A stretch of DNA of 64,000 nt, taken from NCBI GenBank assembly GCA_964507325.1, contig CAZDQL010000008.1, positions 46,358 through 110,357 of the forward strand, in the 5' to 3' direction. The translations under genes and the position numbers were made by a program. This DNA comes from CAZDQL01 sp964507325 (GTDB lineage Bacteria > Planctomycetota > UBA1135 > GCA-002686595). The notes below the pieces were generated by a model. The model ran no database searches. It was given only the letters and a program-made list of their open reading frames with translations, and was not told the origin of the DNA. This document shows, piece by piece, positions 48,040 through 55,815 of the stretch (the first letter of the stretch is position 1; each line of letters starts with the position of its first letter).

Positions 48040-48573
48040 TCAGTCGACGTACCTGCGCCGCTTGACCTCCCCCTCGCGGTCGGGATGGGGACGCTCCTCC
48101 ACCAGCTCCTCCACCGTCGCCGTCTGAAAGGAGACGACGGTCCAGTCGCGGTGCGGCACGACCACCTGGTGCCAGGTGTTGGGGGCGATCGAGACCCAGC
48201 GTTCCTCGAGCGGCGCCCGGCGCTCGCTGGTCAGGGTCTGCGTGTGCCAGGGCTGCGCGCCGACGCGCGACTGGAAGTCTCCGCCGCCTCGCCACGAGCG
48301 CATGCGCTGGCGGCTGTTCGGATGGCGCTCGGCCCCCGACGTCGCCCCCGCGCGCAGCGCGAAGACCCAGCTCGAGAGGATTCCCCCGGGCAGGTCGACG
48401 CCGTAGAGCTCGAGCGGCACCGGCTCCCACGCCATCACGTCGTCGGGACGCTCCGCGAGCGCTCTCACGACGCGGTCGGCGATCTCGTCGAGGCGCCGGC
48501 GGAGCGCGGGATCCTCCAGCCGAGCGTCCAGGCGCTCCAGGATGCTGCGCTCGCCCTCGTCCATGTCGTGCAT
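48040..48573 (-). CDS. Cupin-like cytoplasmic protein
   Basis: The 177-residue product has no signal peptide. The first ~45 residues are helical (ERSILERLDARLEDPALRR). From about residue 45 a cupin-type beta barrel is likely: 'MAWEPVPLELYGVDLPGGILSSWVFALRAGATSGAERHPNSRQRMRSWR' contains the G(x)5HxH-like 'TSGAERHPNS', and 'WVSIAPNTWHQVVVPHRDWTVVSFQT' contains the second motif (P..tWHq). In the first motif only one His is present. The stop region contains RRRYVD. It could be a small-molecule sensor or dioxygenase-like protein. Monocistronic. Confidence 0.6.
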   Translation of the reverse strand: MHDMDEGERSILERLDARLEDPALRRRLDEIADRVVRALAERPDDVMAWEPVPLELYGVDLPGGILSSWVFALRAGATSGAERHPNSRQRMRSWRGGGDFQSRVGAQPWHTQTLTSERRAPLEERWVSIAPNTWHQVVVPHRDWTVVSFQTATVEELVEERPHPDREGEVKRRRYVD

Positions 48574-48748
48574 CACGCGCTACCTCGCCTCGAGATCCGG
48601 CCAGGTGGTGCGTGCCGCTGCCGGCCATCGAGAGGTGCTCATGTTGCCACAGCTGCGGTCGATACGTCTGGGTCTCCTTCGGTACCCTCGTGGCCGTGGT
48701 CCTGCCCCCCCGAAGTTCCCTGAATGGCCCGAGCCAGGAGGTCTCTGC

Positions 48749-49987
48749 ATGTCTCGCGATCCGCACGCCGGTCCAGTGACGTCTGCCGAGCGGATCGGCT
48801 CGATCGACCGGCTGCGTGGGATCGCGCTGCTCGGCATCCTGATCATGAACGTGCAGAGCATGTCGATGATCGGGGCGGCCTACTTCAATCCGACCGCCTA
48901 CGGGGAGATCGTCGGGCTGGACCGTGGCGTCTGGCTACTCGGGCACCTGCTGGCCGACCAGAAGTTCATGACCCTCTTCGCGATCCTGTTCGGTGCCGGG
49001 ATCGTGATGATGGCCGAGCGCTCCGAGGCGCAGGGGCTACGACCCGCGGGGGTTCACTACCGGCGCTGCGGCTGGTTGATCCTGTTCGGGGTGCTGCACG
49101 GCTATCTGCTCTGGTACGGGGATATTCTCTACGCCTACGGCGTCTGCGCCCTGATCGTCTATCTCTTCCGCAGGCTCTCAGCGCGTTGGTTGTTGGTCCT
49201 CGGCCTCTCGACCCTGGCCTTCCTCTCGGCGCTCTACCTGTTCTTCGGTCTGACGATTCCCTACTGGCCGCCCGAGCAGGTCGAGGCGATGAACCTCGAG
49301 ATGTGGGCGCCGGACGCCGGCCGGATCGCTGCCGAGACCGACGCCTATCAGGGCGGCTACGTGGCACAGATGAGCAAGCGCGTGCCCGGGTCCGTGATGA
49401 TGCAGACCAACGCCTTCCTCTTCTGGAGCGGCTGGCGGGCCGGGGGGCTGATGCTGATCGGTATGGCGCTTTTCAAGTGGAGGATCCTGTCAGCCGCTCG
49501 CTCGGATCGGTTCTACGGGTGGATGGTGGCGATCGGCCTCCTGGTCGGGCTGCCGGTGATCGCTACCGGCGTGGTCCAGAACTTCGCCCACCAGTGGCGG
49601 TTCGAGTACTCCTTCTTCCTCGGCTGGCAGTTCAACCACTGGGGTTCGCTCTTCGTCGCCGCCGCCTATCTGGGGCTGGTGATGCTCTCGATCCGGCGTC
49701 TGCCCGGCCTACGGATCTGGGAGCGGCTGGCGGCGGTGGGCCGCATGGCGTTCACGAACTACATCCTGCACAGCGTGCTGTGCACGTTCATCTTCTACGG
49801 CCATGGTCTTGGGCTCTACGGGCAGGTCGGACGAGCCGGGCAACAACTCGTGGTGCTCGGAGTCTGGATCGTGCAGTTGGCCATCTCCCCCTGGTGGCTG
49901 GCCCGCTTCCGCTTCGGGCCACTCGAGTGGCTCTGGCGCTCGCTGACCTACTGGAGGCTGCAGCCGCTGCGGTTGCCGAGGACCTAG
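48749..49987 (+). CDS. DUF418 family integral membrane protein
   Basis: The 412-residue protein starts at ATG 48749 behind AGGAGG. 'RIGSIDRLRGIALLGILIMNVQSMS' is the characteristic N-terminus of the DUF418/YeiB family (R...lD.lRG.Al.Gi...N...f). About ten membrane helices follow, with 'FMTLFAILFGAGIVMM', 'ILFGVLHGYLLWYGDILYAYGVCALIVYLFRRLS', and at the C-terminus 'AVGRMAFTNYILHSVLCTFIFYGHGLGLYG' and 'GPLEWLWRSLTYW' (GPlEwlwR.ltY), typical of DUF418. The role is unknown, possibly transport or acyl transfer to an envelope component. Confidence 0.88.
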   Translation: MSRDPHAGPVTSAERIGSIDRLRGIALLGILIMNVQSMSMIGAAYFNPTAYGEIVGLDRGVWLLGHLLADQKFMTLFAILFGAGIVMMAERSEAQGLRPAGVHYRRCGWLILFGVLHGYLLWYGDILYAYGVCALIVYLFRRLSARWLLVLGLSTLAFLSALYLFFGLTIPYWPPEQVEAMNLEMWAPDAGRIAAETDAYQGGYVAQMSKRVPGSVMMQTNAFLFWSGWRAGGLMLIGMALFKWRILSAARSDRFYGWMVAIGLLVGLPVIATGVVQNFAHQWRFEYSFFLGWQFNHWGSLFVAAAYLGLVMLSIRRLPGLRIWERLAAVGRMAFTNYILHSVLCTFIFYGHGLGLYGQVGRAGQQLVVLGVWIVQLAISPWWLARFRFGPLEWLWRSLTYWRLQPLRLPRT

Positions 49988-50013
49988 CCGGAGCCGCGCG
50001 CCCCGACGCGGGA

Positions 50014-50481
50014 TCAACGCAGGGTCCGGATACCGCGGCGGGAGAGCGCCCCTCCCCCCGTGGCCTTCGGCGGGGGCGCGGGTTGCGGATCGAAGCGGGG
50101 GAAGCTCGTCTCGGCGAGCAACTGCGGCTCGGGGGCGGGCGCGGGATCTCGATCCTCGGGCTCTGTTCGAGCGATCCACATCAGAAAGAGGCCCGCCGCG
50201 AGCCCCGCGACGAAGGTCGCGACGGCTCGCCCGACGGCCGGCCGGGACGGGGGCTCGAGGGTTGCCGCCCGCAGGCGCTCGCGCCAAGCCGGGGGCAGCT
50301 CCGAACCGGGCTCCAGCTCCGCGGCCGCCTTCCACGTCCCCAGACCTCGCTCCAGCTCGCGGGCGTAGTCCCGCGCCTCCTCGGAGTCGGCGAGGCAAAG
50401 CTCCAGCGCCACGCTCTCCTCGGGGGTGAGCTCGTCGTAGAGGCGCAGGGCGAGCAGCTCCTTGGCTCGTTCCAGTTTCAT
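50014..50481 (-). CDS. Putative anti-sigma factor (membrane-bound)
   Basis: The 155-residue protein is translationally coupled to the sigma factor gene (ATGA overlap). The N-terminal cytoplasmic part (KELLALRLYDELTPEESVALELCLADSEEARDYARELERGL) has the helical plan of an anti-sigma domain, but the zinc motif HxxxCxxC is missing. A single membrane helix (AVATFVAGLAAGLFLMWIA, about residues 90-108) is followed by a periplasmic Pro-rich tail. It likely holds the ECF sigma factor inactive. A CDS with this position and topology is almost always an anti-sigma factor; the sequence family is not identified. Confidence 0.75.
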   Translation of the reverse strand: MKLERAKELLALRLYDELTPEESVALELCLADSEEARDYARELERGLGTWKAAAELEPGSELPPAWRERLRAATLEPPSRPAVGRAVATFVAGLAAGLFLMWIARTEPEDRDPAPAPEPQLLAETSFPRFDPQPAPPPKATGGGALSRRGIRTLR

Positions 50482-51029
50482 GGCTCGTCGTCGGGTCGGG
50501 GTTCGAAGGGTCGCAGCGCGTCCTGCAGCTTGAGGCAGGCCCGCGCGAACTGGGTCTTGACGGTCGAGAGCGAGACGTCGAGCGTCTCGGCCACCTCGGC
50601 GAGGCGCAGGCCTCCCGCGTGGCGCAGCAGGAAGACCGTGCGTTGGCCGTCGGAGAGCCGCTCGAGGGCGCGCTCGAAGCTCTCCGCCAGCTCGGCTTGG
50701 GCCACGCGCTCCTCGGCGACGGAGTCTGTTCTTCCCGGGAGGGATCCGCCCTCCGCGAGGTCCCGACCGTGGCGAGCGGCCGCCTCCTCGCGCACGCTCC
50801 TCCGCCGGCGCAGGTCGAGCGAGGTCGTGATCGCCACGCGCCGCAGCCACGCCCCGAGGCGGGTCGGCGCGCGATCGGCGACGAGCCGCCGCCACAGGCG
50901 CACGAAGGTCTCCTGGGCGGCGTCCGCCCCGAGGTGATCGTCGCGCAGGATCGAACGGCAGACGCGGAGCACCCCGCGCTGGTGCTCCGCGACGAGGCGG
51001 TCGTAGATCGCGTCCGGGCCGGCGGCCAT
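50478..51029 (-). CDS. ECF-family RNA polymerase sigma factor
   Basis: The 183-residue protein has sigma region 2 ('YDRLVAEHQRGVLRVCRSILRDDHLGADAAQETFVRLWRRL', with the D(x)6QETFxRLW core that binds RNA polymerase and -10) and region 4 ('ALERLSDGQRTVFLLRHAGGLRLAEVAETLDVSLSTVKTQFARACLKL', -35 recognition helix). The linker between them is longer than usual and Arg/Ala/Glu-rich. It starts at ATG 51029. Target genes are unknown; the neighbouring lipoprotein is a candidate. Confidence 0.93.
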   Translation of the reverse strand: MAAGPDAIYDRLVAEHQRGVLRVCRSILRDDHLGADAAQETFVRLWRRLVADRAPTRLGAWLRRVAITTSLDLRRRRSVREEAAARHGRDLAEGGSLPGRTDSVAEERVAQAELAESFERALERLSDGQRTVFLLRHAGGLRLAEVAETLDVSLSTVKTQFARACLKLQDALRPFEPRPDDEP

Positions 51030-51035
51030 CGCTGC

Positions 51036-52178
51036 CTACTCGAGCACGGATACGGCCCGCAGGACGATGTCCCGGTCGTCGAGGTCCTCGCCCTCGAAGG
51101 ACCAGAAGGCCTCACCGTCGTCCGCCTCGTCGTAGTTCCCGGAGATCAGGGTCCCGGGCAGCTTCACCCATACCTTGAACTCCTCGTCCCGGATGTCGTC
51201 GGTGTGGGCAAAGGCCGTGAACTCCCACTCCAGGCCGTAGAGGATCGCGTTGCAGGTGGTCAGCGACACCCCTGCCTCCCGCAGGGCCGTGCTCAGGGTG
51301 TCGCGGATCGACTGCCGCATCCCCTCCTCGAGCTCCCGGACCAGGCGAGCGCCCTCTCCCTCCTCCGCCTCTTCCGCGACCGGCTCGGCCTCCGTCTCGA
51401 TGTTTGCGGACTCCCAGATCGCGACCAGCTTCTCCATCGTGATCCCCGTTCCGGCGTTGCGGCGCACCTCGGCGACGATCGGCGCGACGGCAGTGGGGGA
51501 GAGGGAGGCGTCCCCCTGCGTGTACAGCCCGCGGATCGCCTCGCGGGCGAAGACCTCCGCCGCGTCCTCGAAGGAGCTCTGGACCACCTCCGTGACGATG
51601 CGCCAGTCCTCGGGGGTGATCACCTCCTGGTTCTCGAAGCGATTGCGGATCTCCTCCGGCACGGTCTCCCAGGACTGGTGCAGGGCGTCCCGTTGCGCCC
51701 GGTTCCGCCCGTGGTAGACGCGCTCGAAGACGTACACCTTGCGTCCGCTCCCTTCACGGACGTCGAGCTCGGTCGTGCGCCGCATGTACGCGGTGCGGTA
51801 GGGCTCCGCTTCGGGGGCGAACCACTGGGGGAGCTCGGCCACGGACGCGAAGCGCCGCGAGACCTCGAGCCGCACCTCGTCCTCCTCCGCGGCCCGGGGA
51901 TCGGGCCACGCCACCTCGCGGATGCGGGCCTGGACCGCGGGGCTTCCCGTGTCGGTCCCCACCTGGCTGGCCCAGGTCTGCGCGTCGTCGCTGACCAGCT
52001 CCCAGCCGACCCCCAGGGGAACCGGGTAGCCGTTCGAGAGGTCGGCCAGATCGCCCCGGGCCGCGAGGCGCACCTCGACCGAGCCGTCCTCGTGGATCAC
52101 GAGCTGCTCTTCGTTCTCCAGACAGGCCGAGAGACCGAGGGCGAGCAGCAGGGGGGCGATGAGAGTCGGTCGTTGCAT
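51036..52178 (-). CDS. Large lipoprotein of unknown function
   Basis: The 380-residue protein has a lipobox (MQRPTLIAPLLLALGLSAC, Cys19) and a GGAGG site. The start of the mature part, 'LENEEQLVIHEDGSVEVRLAARGDL', is reminiscent of beta-rich proteins with an 'e.l.i..DGS' strand. Later parts are helix-rich and acidic (ETEAEPVAEEAEEGEGARL). 'LPQWFAPEAEPYRTAYMRRTTEL' and 'FEFTAFAHTDD'-like segments do not match a known family. It stands 6 bases upstream of the sigma factor gene on the same strand and may be part of the same envelope signal or response. Function not recognised. Confidence 0.65.
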   Translation of the reverse strand: MQRPTLIAPLLLALGLSACLENEEQLVIHEDGSVEVRLAARGDLADLSNGYPVPLGVGWELVSDDAQTWASQVGTDTGSPAVQARIREVAWPDPRAAEEDEVRLEVSRRFASVAELPQWFAPEAEPYRTAYMRRTTELDVREGSGRKVYVFERVYHGRNRAQRDALHQSWETVPEEIRNRFENQEVITPEDWRIVTEVVQSSFEDAAEVFAREAIRGLYTQGDASLSPTAVAPIVAEVRRNAGTGITMEKLVAIWESANIETEAEPVAEEAEEGEGARLVRELEEGMRQSIRDTLSTALREAGVSLTTCNAILYGLEWEFTAFAHTDDIRDEEFKVWVKLPGTLISGNYDEADDGEAFWSFEGEDLDDRDIVLRAVSVLE

Positions 52179-52492
52179 AGCGTCGTTCCTCCGTGGGGGC
52201 TGGGGCGGGCGCTGTCCTCCGCCGCCCTCTGGACGCAGCCCGGGGAGAACAGGATGACACGCAAGCCCAAGATCTCTCCGCGCGGCGGTCCAGATGGGCA
52301 TTCGCCGATCGCAGAGGGTTCGAGTGCGGCGATCGTCCTTCCCTGGTGACAACGATCCCGAGCCACACGGTGGTCGCCTGTGATCGGGTCGGAGCAGAGC
52401 GCACAGCCGCAATCACCCAACACGCGCGGAGGGGCAAACCCGACGGCGTCTCTCTATCGAATGTGCGTTGAGTGGCGGGGATCCCGCGACTC

Positions 52493-52521
52493 TTGTGGGT
52501 CTTGCCGACCCACCCTAGCAT
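52493..52521 (+). promoter_or_regulatory. Promoter with spacer palindrome for the subtilase gene
   Basis: TTGTGG (52493-52498), 17-bp spacer, TAGCAT (52516-52521) is a plausible sigma70-type promoter 52 bases before the subtilase ATG. An inverted repeat GTGGGTC (52495-52501) / GACCCAC (52507-52513) overlaps the -35 and spacer and may be an operator. The remaining part of the 395-base divergent gap back to 52179 shows no other structure; no gene is apparent in it. Confidence 0.4.
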
Positions 52522-52573
52522 CGGGCTGCCTTACCGGCGACAAGCTCTTTCGTTTCCCCCTCGATGCAGAGAC

Positions 52574-55500
52574 ATGACGCGACCTTCACGCTGGACCCTC
52601 GTGTCCACCGCCATCGGCTTGTTCGTACTCTCCACCCCGGCTCTCGGTACGCAACAGGAGGTCACCGTCCCATTCGTGCCAGTGCAGGACGGTCCGGGCG
52701 CAACGGCTCGGGCTGTTTCGCGCTACATGCCCGGTCGGGTCCTCATCCAGGTCACTGAGACCGCCTTGTCGCGCTCCGCGCTCGACCGCAGGTGGCAGGC
52801 GCAGAGGCCGCTGGACTTCCAGCCTTCGGGGATCGCGACCCTCGACATGGAGCTCGCCTTCGCGCAGGCGACGGGGATCCAGCGCGCGATGATCGAGATG
52901 AAGAACGAGGAGCTGGGCGCCGAGCTCGGCCTCGATCGCTGGTACGTCGCCTACGTTCACCCGGACACCGACATCGAGGAGCTGGCACAGAGGCTGCGCA
53001 GCCATGCGGAGATCGAGGACGCCTCGCCGGACTACCGCGCCTTCCCCGCCGACGTGCCCAACGATCCCTTGCACCCCGACCACTGGGGGCACAACAACAT
53101 GGCCCAGCTCCTGGACTACTGCTGGGGTTGCGGCGGTCACCCCAACGGATCTCCGGTGGGCACCGTCGGCTTCGACTGCGACGCCCAGGCGGCTTGGGAC
53201 GAGCCCCAGGGGTACGGCTCGGCCTCGGTGGTGATCGCCATCATCGACTCCGGCGTGGATGTGGGCCACCCCGACCTGCGCCAGGTCGCCGGCTACGACT
53301 ACGGGGACAATGATTCGAACGCGGACGACAACGCCTCGGGCGCCGGCCACGGAACCGCCTGCGCCGGCGTCGCGGCCGCCATCAACGACAACGGCCTCGG
53401 CTCGGCGGGCATCGCCGGCGGGTGCTCGATCATGCCGCTCAAGGTGGCCAACAGCGCGGGGAGCATGTACTTCTCGGCGATCGCCAACGCGATCACCCAC
53501 GCCGCCGACAACGGCGCCGACATCGCCTCCATCAGCCTGGGGGCGGCGATCTCCGACGATTCGCAGACCTCGAGCGCCATCGCCTACGCTCACGGCAACG
53601 GGGTGACCCTGCTGGCCGCGACGGCCAACTCCAACGCCTCCACGATCACCTACCCCGCCAACCACTCGCTGGTCATCGGCGTCGGCGCGGCTTCCCCCTG
53701 CGGGGAGCGCAAGCGCTCCTCCTCGAGCTCCTCAGAGGTGAACCCGGGCGTCAACACCGACCCCAACGGCTACACCTGCGACGGCGAGCGCTGGTGGGGC
53801 TCGAACTACGGTACCAACTCGCAGGACGCGGCCGGCGCGGTGGACGTCATCGCGCCCACGATCCTGCCCACCACCGACATCCAGGGCTCCGGAGGGTACG
53901 ACTCGGGAAACTACTCCATGTGGTTCAACGGCACCTCCTGCTCGACGCCGTACGCGGCCGGGGTGTGTGCCCTGATCGTCTCCGCCAACCCGAGCTTCAC
54001 GCCCGACCAGGTGCGGGATCGACTGGTCACCACCTGCGACGACGTGACGAGCGTCGAGTCCGGGACCGGCTGGGACCGCTACACCGGCTACGGCATGGTC
54101 AACGCGGCCGCCGCCGTCGCCGGGGGAGGTCCCGGTGGTCCCGACTACGCCACCCTGCCGTACTCCACCGGCTTCGAGGGCGGCTCCTTCGACTCGTACT
54201 GGACGGACACCGCCGGCGCGGAGGGTCGCATCCAGATCACCACGGGCAACGGGCCCTACGCCGGTAGCTACCACCTTGTCATGGACGACCACACGGACGG
54301 CGGTTCCTACTCCCTCAACGAGGCTCGTCTGCACCTCGACCTGACCGGTGAGACCCAGGTCGACCTGACCTTCCAGTGGAAGGAGTTCGGGGACGAGACC
54401 CACAGCCAGGACGGGATCTACTTCTCCGACAACGGCGGTTCGAGCTTCACCAAGGTCCACGACCTCAACGGTGGCTCGACCACCAACAACACCTGGCAGG
54501 CGGTGGCGCTCGATCTCGACACTCTCGCCTCCAGTGCCGGCCTGTCGCTGAACTCGACCTTCGTGGTCAAGTTCCAGCAGTACGACAACTACACGACCGC
54601 CTACGACGGCTTCGCCTTCGATCAGATCTCCGTGGAAGCGGGGAGCAGCGGTGGTGGCGACTACGCCACCGTGCCCTACACCACCGGCTTCGAGGGGGGA
54701 GCGCTGGACGCCTACTGGTCGACGGTGCTCGGGACCGAGGGGCGCATCCAGGTGACCTCGGCCAACGGGCCCTACGCCGGCAGCTACCACCTGACCATGG
54801 ACGACACAGTCAACGGCAGCTCCTACTCCTTGAACGAAGCCTGGCTGCGCCTCGACCTCACGGGCGAGGACCAGGTCGCGCTCACCTTCCAGTGGAAGGA
54901 GTTCGGCGACGAGACCCACAGCCAGGACGGGATCTACTTCTCCGACAACGACGGTTCGAGCTTCACCAAGGTCCACGACCTGAACGGCAGCTCGACGTCC
55001 AACAACACCTGGCAGGCGGTGGAGCTCGACCTCGACGCCCTCGCCTCGGGTGCTGGGCTCTCGCTCTCCTCGACCTTCGTGGTCAAGTTCCAGCAGTACG
55101 ACAACTACGGCATCACGACCGACGGCTTCGCCTTCGACCAGATCTCGGTGGCGGAGGGCGGCAGCGGTTCGGGTCGGGCGACCGTGCCCTACTCGACCGG
55201 CTTCGAGTCGGGAGCGCTGGATTCCTACTGGTCGACGGTGCTGGGGACCCAGGGTCGCATCCAGGTCACCACGTCCAACGGGCCCTACGCGGGTAGCTAC
55301 CACCTGACGATGGACGACTCCGTCAACGGCAGCTCCTACTCGCAGAACGAGGCCTGGCTGCTGCTCGACCTGTCGGGCGAGACCCAGGTGACGCTCACCT
55401 TCCGCTGGAAGGACTTCTCGGACGAGACTCACAGTCAGGACGGCGTCTACTTCTCCGACAACGACGGGGGGAGCTTCTCCAAGGTCTACAACCTCAACGG

Positions 55501-55669
55501 AGGGTCGATCCCCAACAACTCCTGGCAGCACGTGTCGCTCGATCTCGACTCCCTCGCCTCGAGCGCGGGCCTCTCCTTGAACTCGAGCTTCGTGGTCAAG
55601 TTCCAGCAGTACGACAACTACGGGATCACGACCGACGGCATGGCCTTCGACGCCATCAGCATCGACTAG
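52574..55669 (+). CDS. Secreted subtilisin-like serine protease with three C-terminal jelly-roll-like repeats
   Basis: The 1031-residue protein has a signal peptide (MTRPSRWTLVSTAIGLFVLSTPALG) and a propeptide-like region to ~residue 175 (inhibitor I9-like 'VLIQVTETALSRSALD'). The S8 catalytic domain has Asp225 (VVIAIIDSGVDVGHPDL), His259 (GAGHGTACAGVAAA) and Ser455 (FNGTSCSTPYAAGVCALIV). It contains paired cysteines, and an unusual Ser-rich loop (RSSSSSSE). After a Gly/Pro linker come three ~170-residue beta-sandwich repeats beginning (A)T(L/V)PY(S/T)TGFE. They resemble MAM-like or concanavalin-like modules ('GSYHL.MDD', 'LTFQWKEFGDETHSQDGIYFSDN', 'FVVKFQQYDNY'). No sorting motif is evident at the end. 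It probably digests extracellular protein; the repeats may bind a polymer or the cell surface. Confidence 0.88.
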   Translation: MTRPSRWTLVSTAIGLFVLSTPALGTQQEVTVPFVPVQDGPGATARAVSRYMPGRVLIQVTETALSRSALDRRWQAQRPLDFQPSGIATLDMELAFAQATGIQRAMIEMKNEELGAELGLDRWYVAYVHPDTDIEELAQRLRSHAEIEDASPDYRAFPADVPNDPLHPDHWGHNNMAQLLDYCWGCGGHPNGSPVGTVGFDCDAQAAWDEPQGYGSASVVIAIIDSGVDVGHPDLRQVAGYDYGDNDSNADDNASGAGHGTACAGVAAAINDNGLGSAGIAGGCSIMPLKVANSAGSMYFSAIANAITHAADNGADIASISLGAAISDDSQTSSAIAYAHGNGVTLLAATANSNASTITYPANHSLVIGVGAASPCGERKRSSSSSSEVNPGVNTDPNGYTCDGERWWGSNYGTNSQDAAGAVDVIAPTILPTTDIQGSGGYDSGNYSMWFNGTSCSTPYAAGVCALIVSANPSFTPDQVRDRLVTTCDDVTSVESGTGWDRYTGYGMVNAAAAVAGGGPGGPDYATLPYSTGFEGGSFDSYWTDTAGAEGRIQITTGNGPYAGSYHLVMDDHTDGGSYSLNEARLHLDLTGETQVDLTFQWKEFGDETHSQDGIYFSDNGGSSFTKVHDLNGGSTTNNTWQAVALDLDTLASSAGLSLNSTFVVKFQQYDNYTTAYDGFAFDQISVEAGSSGGGDYATVPYTTGFEGGALDAYWSTVLGTEGRIQVTSANGPYAGSYHLTMDDTVNGSSYSLNEAWLRLDLTGEDQVALTFQWKEFGDETHSQDGIYFSDNDGSSFTKVHDLNGSSTSNNTWQAVELDLDALASGAGLSLSSTFVVKFQQYDNYGITTDGFAFDQISVAEGGSGSGRATVPYSTGFESGALDSYWSTVLGTQGRIQVTTSNGPYAGSYHLTMDDSVNGSSYSQNEAWLLLDLSGETQVTLTFRWKDFSDETHSQDGVYFSDNDGGSFSKVYNLNGGSIPNNSWQHVSLDLDSLASSAGLSLNSSFVVKFQQYDNYGITTDGMAFDAISID
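54149..55666 (+). repeat. Three tandem ~513-bp repeats in the subtilase gene
   Basis: Units begin at 54149, 54665 and 55178 and each codes for ~171 residues (the last ~163). Large blocks are nearly identical in DNA, for example the part coding for ETHSQDG(I/V)YFSDN. Protein differences cluster in the first third. The high similarity at synonymous positions suggests recent duplication or gene conversion. Unit boundaries coincide with the Gly/Ser linkers, so each is one domain. Confidence 0.85.
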
Positions 55670-55681
55670 CGCCGACGTGAC

Positions 55682-55710
55682 ACCGGCCGGACCCGCGGGC
55701 TGCGGCCGGT
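55682..55710 (+). terminator. Hairpin after the subtilase gene
   Basis: ACCGGCCG and CGGCCGGT form an 8-bp perfect stem with a 13-base loop, 13 bases after the subtilase stop. The converging gene ends at 55816. There is no T-run, but it is the strongest hairpin in the gap and probably ends both transcripts. Confidence 0.45.
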
Positions 55711-55815
55711 CCGCCCGCGGAGGGTGGAGAGGGGGTGCTGGCCCCTCTTCACCCTCCTCTTCGTCAGGGAGCGCGCTGCCTCGACAGTCCGTTCGAGGCC
55801 CTTTCGGAGCGGTGC

